From Thermoleophilia bacterium (GTDB taxonomy: Bacteria; Actinomycetota; Thermoleophilia; Gaiellales; SKUG01), in the NCBI GenBank assembly GCA_025964555.1, contig JAOPYQ010000026.1, positions 62,001 to 126,000 of the forward strand: a DNA stretch of 64,000 nucleotides. Direction: 5' to 3'. Within the stretch, counting starts at the first letter, position 1, and each line of letters begins with the position of its first letter. Below the pieces are notes generated by a model that was not told the DNA's origin, made no database searches, and was given only the letters and a program-made list of their open reading frames with translations. The position numbers were made by a program, and so were the translations under genes. This document shows positions 58,101-64,000 of this stretch, in pieces.

Positions 58101-61100
58101 TGCCATCAGGGTCGAACGGGTCGGCGACGGATGACCCTGGCGCGAGTGGATCCTCGAAGCCTCGAGGCCCGATTGCCGCTACGACGTTTCCGGCGTCGTC
58201 GTATTCCCAGCCACTGATGCGACCGTCTGGCGAAATTTCGCGTAGGCGGTTGCCGGCGGCGTCGCTGGAGTATGTCCACGTCTTGCCGCGTTCGTCGGTT
58301 CGAGAGACGATGTCGCCGAATTCGTTCGTGCTGATCTCGGTTTCGAGACCACCGGTCGTCGCGGAGCCCTCGCGCCGAGTGGTGACGACCTCGCGGGATT
58401 GGTCGTCGAACACATTCGTGACGCTGTCGAGCACTATGGTCGACGGCGAGTCGATTCGACGCTGCGTTACTCGTCGACCCAGCAGGTCGTACTCATAGGC
58501 TAGTCGGGTTCCTTCGGGACCGTCGACCTGGATGGCGTCACCCGCGGAGCTATAGGTCGTATTCCAGTCGAAGTCCGCGGGCGTCGCTCCGCTGGCGGTG
58601 CCGCGCGGTGGCACGATGCGGTCGGGGCGACCTGCGGCGTCATGCTCATACTCGGTTCGTTCGCCGCCGTCGACGATCGCGACCAGCAATCCTCGCTCGT
58701 CGTACTCATACGACCTGTCGAGTCCCGGACCTGACTCACGCGCGAGCTCCTCGAACTCGTTGTACTCGCTAGACCAGTGTCGATCCTCGGCGTCGACGAC
58801 GTCGGTGATGTTGCCCGAGAGATCTCGGTCGTAGGTAGTCGTGGCGCCATTGGGATCGATGACTTGAAGCAGGCGGTGATCGCCGGCATCGCCATCGTCG
58901 TATATGAACCAGGTCGAGGCCCCGAGTCCGGTAACGAAGCCAGCCGTCTCACGGATCGTTCGGATTGGCCGACCGCGCCCGTCGTACTTGGTACGCGTCG
59001 CGCCCAGCCCCGCAGGTGATACGCGAACTTGATGGCCGCGAACGTCCCATGCGTAGGTGCTTGTCTTGCCTCGGGCGTCGGTTTGTGAGACGAGCTGGCC
59101 ATGCGCATCATGCTCGAGAGTGACGCAGCGATCGATGCCGGTCTCGCAGGGCGTTGAGGTTCCAGACGATCCTACGAGTTCGAGTTGCTGGAGGTTGCCA
59201 AGTTGGTCGTAGGTGAAGACGCGCTGGTCGGCGGGAACGACCGCGCCGGCGTACTGTCGCTCTGACGTGAGCACGTTGCTGGTGTCATCGTCGTAGGTGA
59301 CCGTGTCCGTGAAGGGCTCATCGAGCTCGTCGGGGCCCGGAGCAGGTGCCGCCCCGGCGCAGTTCCATGTACCGCTCGCTCGGGTGTACGCGGTTGACGT
59401 GACGCGGCCACGTTCGTCGTGCGTGCGGGAGAGCAGCAATCCGTTCGGCTTGATCTCTGTAACGAGGTTTCCGGCCTGGTCGTATTCGAAGGACGTGCAG
59501 TTACCGGTCGGATCCGTGGATGAAGTCGCTGCACCATTCACGTCGTAGGTGTGAATCCATTCGCCACCAGCTGGATCTGTCACGGTCGTGACGGGTGCCT
59601 GCGCATCTGACCGATCGAACTCGAATTCAGTAGCTGGCGTGGAGGTCACGCTTTCGCCGAGGCTCGCGCAGCCGCCGCGGGCCCCGTCCCACTGCTTCGA
59701 GACTTCGCCGTTGGGCGCGTATTCGTTTTCGAACACGACATGATCATTGGGATTCTTCTCGCACGCGAGCCGACCCGCTGTGTCGTAGGCGTACTGCCAC
59801 GTACCTGAATACTCGTCAGTGACGCTCGTCAGCGACCGTCCGCCAGCTTCGTCGTACTCGTACGACACGGTGCGACCGTCGCTCGACGTCAATGATTGAA
59901 CGCGGGCCGCGTCGATGTCGACGGCGACTGATACGCCGGCGGTGTCCGTGATGGTGAAGTCCTCTTCGGGATCGACTTCTCGTTCGATGCTGAAGCCGTT
60001 CCCGTGCCGATCATGACGCGAAGCCAGGCGACCAAGCCCGTCGAAACCGTAGGTGCGTCCGTCGCGGACACGGAGTACAAATCCGACTTCAGCGTTGCCG
60101 TCGAGCCTCGTCCAATCGGAACCAAGTTGCTTCCACCCATGGTCGTCGGTTCGACCAAACTCGACACGCTGACCGCTCTCGGAGCGGAACGTCGCGCGAT
60201 CGCCGGCGACCTCGAGCGACGTGTCAAGCACGCTCGACCACCCGTCGCCGAACACTCCCGGCATGATGTCGAGCGAATTGTAGGTACGAGCGATCTCCGG
60301 ATTCTCGCCGGGCAGGTGCAGATCGAGGTCAGCGCGTGTGTGATGGAAGTTGCCGATGAAGGTATTGACTGGATCCGTAGCGTCGAGATCCGGCTGCGGC
60401 TGAAGGTCCTCGTCAGTCCCAAGGCGAGCGTCGTCAACCACTCCTAGCCCGATGGCCTCAGAATACGCAGGGTGGGTGACGATTCCATCAACCGGATTCC
60501 CGAAGCCTTCACCGCAGTACTGCCAGTCATCGGTTGTTACAGCAGCGTCGTGCGCTCCGGTGAAGTCAGTGACCACGGTTGGAAACGCCGTTGGCGAGTG
60601 GTTGCTGGAGAAATCGATGCAATCGCCGATAGCCGGCGCCACGCCCCAATAATTGTGGGCCCAAGACGGCTCCATCTGCACGGTCGCGCCGGTGACAACT
60701 CCTCCGCCGTCCGCGAGCCGGAGGTTGTTGTTTCGGATCAATGGACCATTGGAGAACACCGGCCCTGAACCCGTGGCATACGACACGGCGAACGGAGCGT
60801 CGCCGGAAGCTTTGAAGGTGTTGCCGATGAATACGCTTCGAGGCGAAACTGGATCAGTCAGCGTGGCCTCTTCGTTCACGAAGAGCTCCAGGCCGGCGAC
60901 GGTTGAAGCGGCGTCGACCACCGAATCGCGCATCACAACCGACCCGCCGACATTGATAAAGACTGGGCCACTGTTGTCAGCGAACAGAAGATTTTCGAAC
61001 CTGGTCCGATAGCCTTCGACTACGGTCTGAACGCCTTCGCTGAAGCCGCCATTGCGCCATGTGACGTCGTCGCCGTAGACGTTCATGGTGCCAGCGAACT

Positions 61101-64000
61101 TGACGACAAGTCCGTTCAGCGTCCCGCCCGCTCCCTCGTCGATCTGAAAGTCATTCCACGGGGCGGATGTCGGATCGACCTCCACTAGATCAGTGTCGCC
61201 GCCGACCGAATCATCGTGGTAGCTCGTGAATGTCACCGGTGACGTTCGACTTCCGTTGGTCACGATGTCGCTGCCGCTGGCGATTCGGATCGAGGCTCCG
61301 CTCTTGAACTTGACGACCACCCCGGGTTCGATGGTCAAGGTAGCCGGTCGAAGCTCGTCGTCGACGTCCTCGCCGACAGTGATCGAGTCCTCGATGATGT
61401 AAGGGCTATTGGCGGCTCGCCATACGGTGTCTTGGCTCACGAGCGACGAGCCTGCCGTGGAATCGGATTTGACCAGAGTTCCCTGTGACGAGCCGATGAT
61501 CGTAGCGCCGTTGCTACAGGTATCCGAGGTGAGCGCATCTCCGGTCAGGCGATCGACGATCACGACGCACGTGAACCAGGTGGCGTCCAATGGAGGTTGT
61601 TCGAACGAGATCGACGTTCGCAATGGACCGTAGACGCCTCGGTGAATCTCGGTCACACACGGGCTCTCCTCGCACACGCGCCAGACAGTCGAATAGTCAT
61701 TGCCCCAGGTGGACCAAGCCGCGACGTATGCGTCGCCGAACTTGATCTCGTCGACGTCATACAGCGTCGACTCCTGACGAGCGCTGACTGGCACCTCATT
61801 GACCGTCACGGTGCCGGTACCGCCGCCGTCGAAATCAGCGCCGCGTGCGCCGTTGCTGCACGTAGCGGCGATGGCGCCGGGAATTTCGACGCAGACGAAG
61901 TACAAAGTCCCTTGCGTAACAGTGACGGATGCGTTGATCGAACCAGTGTCGTCGGTTCCGGACGACTCCAGGTTCGCTCCGAGTAGACCGCATGCGGCGA
62001 CGGAACATACCTGCCAGTCCGCGCTCGCCTCGGGGTTGGCGGACGGTGACCGGTACCAGTTGGCTTTCAGCCCGGACCCCGCAGCGATGACGTCCTGGTC
62101 ATATCCAAGTTCGCCATCGTGAACTTCGCCTACGTCGGTCGAATATTCAAAAACTCTCGTTCCGTTGGAGCAGGTGGGGTCCGACTCGCGCGCGAGCACG
62201 TCGACCGCGGTGACGCACAGGCGATACGTAGTGTTCAACCCCAGAGCAAGGCCCGTGAGCGAGACAGAAGTGGACGACGTGGTCCCCGACGTGGGAGTGA
62301 CACAGGGTACTGCGCACAGCGTCCACTGATATTCGTCGATCGGGGCGAACTCGTACTCCGCGGTCCAATGTGCCTGATAGGTCGAGGTAGAAGTCTGCCG
62401 GGCGATGTCCGCGGTCGGGCCATCGTCGACGCGAACGATGGATGGCGGGAACTCGTCGATCACGGCTCCATCACTGCATGTGGTGGGAGAGATGTTCCCT
62501 GCCGCATCGCGAGCGCTGATGCAGAAGCGGATGAGCGTGCCCGGCACGAACATGTCGGTGATCGACCAGATCGTGACACTCTCGTCGGAGCTACCGGGTA
62601 GGGGCGTGACAGGCGCGGACGGGTGGCAGGACGTGAGCTGGGTGAAACAGGACAGGTAACTGTCGGCGCCAGTTGATGCTGTCCAGCGCGCGTCAAGTCG
62701 ATCGTCACCGGAGAGGGGCTCAATCGGATCAAAGAGGTCGACGTCGGGTCCGCTCGCGCCATCGATGACGTCAGTCGGGCGCGGTGGCGCGGTGAAATCG
62801 AGGTTCGCGGTAACACAGACCCCGTCAGAGATGCGCTCAAATAAGTCGCGTGCACGAACGCATGCGTAGACCGTTTCGCTCTCGTCGACGCCTGCATCGA
62901 TGGTCGCGGTCGCGGCCGTCGAAGTCGGCCCAAACGGATACCAGGTACCGAGGTCGCAGAGCGGCGCACCGGCATCTATGCCGACGGACGATCCGCATGC
63001 GTCGTATCGAATCGGCGATGCATCGATCGCTCCCGTCGTCCAAGCCACATGGAGCTTGGCGGGATCGGTGGATACCGGCGATGAGAGCCCGTCGACATCG
63101 AGTGGAGCTTCGGTGTCGACCACGAAGGTCAAGCTTGCGGGACTACTGACGTTTCCGGCGGAGTCCACGCCACGGACGCACCACTTGTATGCATCGCCGC
63201 TGGTGAGGCTCAGCATGTCGATCGCGCCAGAGGTGGCGGTCTCGGTCGTCCAGCTGGTGACGCCGCCTGCCGTCGTGCATGCCTCGGTCGCTCCAACGAT
63301 TCGTGCTTCGTGGCGCAGGAGGTGGGAGTCGGTTGCGGATGTCCACGACGCGGATGCCTCGTCGTCGACGCCGAGGTACCAGTCGCCCAGCCAGTTGCGC
63401 TGGTCGGTTCCCGTCAGCTTGATAGCAGACGGGGCCGTCGGAGCGACCGAGTCCCATTCGAACTCGGCGACATCGGCACTGGAAATGTTGCCCGCGAAGT
63501 CCTCGGCGCGAGCATGGATCTCATGTGTGCCGTCGGAGAGACCCGATAGAGCCTGCGGAGCACTGGGAAGATTGAGTGTCAGTGCGCACGGAGTCGATGC
63601 GAACGCGTCCATCACTTCCACGGAGCAATCATCGCCGACGTACGCATAGCCTATTCCATCGACTGCCCGCTCAACACGTCGCACGCCCGAACCGACGTCA
63701 GAGGTCTCGATGGTCACGTCCACCGACGGCTGCGCGGGCCCAACGATGCCATCGTGCTCAGTGTCGTCGAGACTCACGCTGACCTCGGGCGCTTGGTCGG
63801 GCTTGTCGAAAAGCAGCAGCGTGAGGTGGTTGTTCTGCGTGATCGTCTCGCATTTGTCCACGGCAAGTGTCGGTGCCAGATACGACGAGCCGGTGTTCAC
63901 GAGACGGAATCCGACCGACAGCCACAGGTCGTCTGGAGATGGGTACGTGCCGAGATTGGTTGCTTCATAGGCTGGGGTAGTGCCAACCGAGCCACTGGAC
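55090..64000 (-). CDS. Giant RHS polymorphic toxin (5' end outside window)
   Basis: The frame stays open to the window edge, so at least 2970 residues are present and the N-terminus is missing. In order: fibronectin/Ig-like domains (about 64000-61500), a beta-helix-like segment (TIEPGVVVKFKSG, near 61300), a DUF6531-type entry (FIGNFHHTRADLDL, near 60350), a long YD-repeat shell (60300-56500), and the RHS core (YDPSGGVFTSVDP, near 56420). A HINT domain with FAGDTLVLM and a final VHN near 55365 follows, then a toxin of about 85 residues (TRYIEYGEDGKPVLRVD, PHIQYYDRH). The HINT domain should cut before the toxin. The toxin resembles a His-rich polymorphic nuclease-type domain (tentative). Confidence 0.9.
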   Translation of the reverse strand, partial: SSGSVGTTPAYEATNLGTYPSPDDLWLSVGFRLVNTGSSYLAPTLAVDKCETITQNNHLTLLLFDKPDQAPEVSVSLDDTEHDGIVGPAQPSVDVTIETSDVGSGVRRVERAVDGIGYAYVGDDCSVEVMDAFASTPCALTLNLPSAPQALSGLSDGTHEIHARAEDFAGNISSADVAEFEWDSVAPTAPSAIKLTGTDQRNWLGDWYLGVDDEASASWTSATDSHLLRHEARIVGATEACTTAGGVTSWTTETATSGAIDMLSLTSGDAYKWCVRGVDSAGNVSSPASLTFVVDTEAPLDVDGLSSPVSTDPAKLHVAWTTGAIDASPIRYDACGSSVGIDAGAPLCDLGTWYPFGPTSTAATATIDAGVDESETVYACVRARDLFERISDGVCVTANLDFTAPPRPTDVIDGASGPDVDLFDPIEPLSGDDRLDARWTASTGADSYLSCFTQLTSCHPSAPVTPLPGSSDESVTIWSITDMFVPGTLIRFCISARDAAGNISPTTCSDGAVIDEFPPSIVRVDDGPTADIARQTSTSTYQAHWTAEYEFAPIDEYQWTLCAVPCVTPTSGTTSSTSVSLTGLALGLNTTYRLCVTAVDVLARESDPTCSNGTRVFEYSTDVGEVHDGELGYDQDVIAAGSGLKANWYRSPSANPEASADWQVCSVAACGLLGANLESSGTDDTGSINASVTVTQGTLYFVCVEIPGAIAATCSNGARGADFDGGGTGTVTVNEVPVSARQESTLYDVDEIKFGDAYVAAWSTWGNDYSTVWRVCEESPCVTEIHRGVYGPLRTSISFEQPPLDATWFTCVVIVDRLTGDALTSDTCSNGATIIGSSQGTLVKSDSTAGSSLVSQDTVWRAANSPYIIEDSITVGEDVDDELRPATLTIEPGVVVKFKSGASIRIASGSDIVTNGSRTSPVTFTSYHDDSVGGDTDLVEVDPTSAPWNDFQIDEGAGGTLNGLVVKFAGTMNVYGDDVTWRNGGFSEGVQTVVEGYRTRFENLLFADNSGPVFINVGGSVVMRDSVVDAASTVAGLELFVNEEATLTDPVSPRSVFIGNTFKASGDAPFAVSYATGSGPVFSNGPLIRNNNLRLADGGGVVTGATVQMEPSWAHNYWGVAPAIGDCIDFSSNHSPTAFPTVVTDFTGAHDAAVTTDDWQYCGEGFGNPVDGIVTHPAYSEAIGLGVVDDARLGTDEDLQPQPDLDATDPVNTFIGNFHHTRADLDLHLPGENPEIARTYNSLDIMPGVFGDGWSSVLDTSLEVAGDRATFRSESGQRVEFGRTDDHGWKQLGSDWTRLDGNAEVGFVLRVRDGRTYGFDGLGRLASRHDRHGNGFSIEREVDPEEDFTITDTAGVSVAVDIDAARVQSLTSSDGRTVSYEYDEAGGRSLTSVTDEYSGTWQYAYDTAGRLACEKNPNDHVVFENEYAPNGEVSKQWDGARGGCASLGESVTSTPATEFEFDRSDAQAPVTTVTDPAGGEWIHTYDVNGAATSSTDPTGNCTSFEYDQAGNLVTEIKPNGLLLSRTHDERGRVTSTAYTRASGTWNCAGAAPAPGPDELDEPFTDTVTYDDDTSNVLTSERQYAGAVVPADQRVFTYDQLGNLQQLELVGSSGTSTPCETGIDRCVTLEHDAHGQLVSQTDARGKTSTYAWDVRGHQVRVSPAGLGATRTKYDGRGRPIRTIRETAGFVTGLGASTWFIYDDGDAGDHRLLQVIDPNGATTTYDRDLSGNITDVVDAEDRHWSSEYNEFEELARESGPGLDRSYEYDERGLLVAIVDGGERTEYEHDAAGRPDRIVPPRGTASGATPADFDWNTTYSSAGDAIQVDGPEGTRLAYEYDLLGRRVTQRRIDSPSTIVLDSVTNVFDDQSREVVTTRREGSATTGGLETEISTNEFGDIVSRTDERGKTWTYSSDAAGNRLREISPDGRISGWEYDDAGNVVAAIGPRGFEDPLAPGSSVADPFDPDGTTYADHRIEIERNAASGDVTSVVEPGGAESTYQYTLAGQLAAATNGEGETTSYHYDWVGRPTGVSAPNGTRSYIEYRDDDNETVTRSPMGRETIYTFDDHGRVRSKKVPSGRIWQYDYLPGGLLARVTLPDGTSTICIVGDGTIEHEYDALGRPTAIDYSDVSSDDVAWSYDDENSTATMTDGLGSEVRSYDGFGRLTETARSGHSTISYSWLGNNLLDTQGISGADPVDYDYDDDGLVASIASDSRTTSYGRDLAGNMTTLTHPDGGALVDPSIETRQYDPMGRITELEVSTGATQLLDLTATRDLVGRITELDRGAGEFERFEYDANGRVNLECFATPCDGSGGEWSQHAYDPNGNRTSTTNQSSVVDRFGYDLDDRLTRTKHASDPSVVREHDVRGQVTDDDTHAYWYTQSGALSGIADSGDPTPDTTFGLSGDDRRLTQTLSSSTTRLVWNDAFGVPQVAAELDGSLGTVERQNVFGPEGITMMQDTGAWYDVTHSPLVGNTELITDEDATIAATYSYGAFGNDRGSTGAFDQPYRFAGERLTPSTDNYHLRAREYDPSGGVFTSVDPVERSSSSPYNGTYNYAEGAPTRYSDPMGTCADHFNWLCDSTVVYMAKNPLETAGIATENTVGVAVGIGVNAYNTASGVMKLCQAGMSSATAQVPGLSCVVGAGEAMGSGAAALYNSCASTTRHHDAMGMTQCFGNTAWSATQQAVADCKKAVATSGYEAGKGCVGSFVLSAGSVGLGAAAKGAKGLKALDDLDAPKVTGSCKFSFAGDTLVLMGNGAWKPISDVRIGDLVWATDPLSGTSTVQKVLDTIPHIDHGKFVRVEAAGGSIVSTGRHPFWNDSIKRWQRVGTLGSSARVRGIDGDLHAVSVTNSEPTPGGLVYDLTVDRVHTFHIKIGDAAVLVHNSGPCKFPETGTPNSQAIKRVDGKLTRYIEYGEDGKPVLRVDMHGSHGEVEGPHIQYYDRHTNPDTGEEFVGSGDYRALTQEEIDYFNGL

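Noticed and set aside
30481-64000. Complete prophage
   Set aside because: Apart from the integrase there are no capsid, portal, terminase or tail genes, so an integrative element or island is more likely.

Overview
The window is high-GC DNA with dense GC3-biased genes, GTG and TTG starts, and many ATGA/GTGA gene overlaps, as in an actinobacterium. Three things point to the Thermoleophilia (Solirubrobacterales or Patulibacter-like): a secreted RTX-like protein ending in a D-x-x-x-x-x-C-E-x-V type tail (33595-35343), very large secreted Ig-like/delta-60 and RHS proteins, and an actinobacterial-type HhH-GPD protein. This placement is inference; no rRNA is present.

Positions 1-30 kb look chromosomal. 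Ordinary genes are two tandem M42 aminopeptidases, an SRAP (YedK/HMCES) protein, a PAP2 phosphatase with an endonuclease I, an HhH-GPD protein, an oligopeptide ABC transporter (binding protein and two permeases, no ATPase beside them), an ABC-F ATPase of Uup type, a Cys-rich small protein, and tRNA-Gln(CUG). Interleaved with these is a group of genes I do not recognise as any described system. Four genes (1762, 8073, 25329, 28004) encode proteins sharing a C-terminal module with the invariant core KPSPDGRF. Each one is followed on the same strand by a gene whose product begins with an Ala/Pro-rich stretch and a two-helix membrane hairpin (3906, 9175, 26666, 29066). The partners then carry unrelated C-terminal payloads: a coiled coil, an endonuclease/exonuclease/phosphatase domain, SYDPP repeats, or a Gly/Ser tail. 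A fusion of an SRPBCC domain with a nuclease-toxin-like domain (742) sits at the head of the first pair. Palindromic repeats follow several of these genes.

At 30.3 kb there is tRNA-Glu(CUC), a long perfect hairpin, a tyrosine recombinase and a fragment of an IS5-type transposase. From here to the window end the sequence looks acquired: codon use is less GC-biased and the content is accessory. It holds a three-helix membrane protein, two large secreted proteins, a small gene carrying a run of 19 C residues that breaks its frame, and a HEPN-like protein. Next come an XRE regulator with an ImmA/IrrE-type protease, divergent from a four-gene operon encoding a ubiquitin-like protein, an E2-like protein, a JAB/JAMM peptidase and an E1-like protein. 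That gene set and order resemble bacterial ubiquitin-like conjugation (Bil-like) antiphage operons. An HD phosphohydrolase operon with a YwgA-like partner, an orphan toxin-like gene with a MarR-domain partner, and a giant RHS protein follow. The RHS gene runs off the right end of the window and has a HINT-released C-terminal toxin and a candidate immunity gene.

The two most interesting systems are the four-times repeated KPSPDGRF/membrane-hairpin gene pair and the regulated ubiquitin-like conjugation operon.
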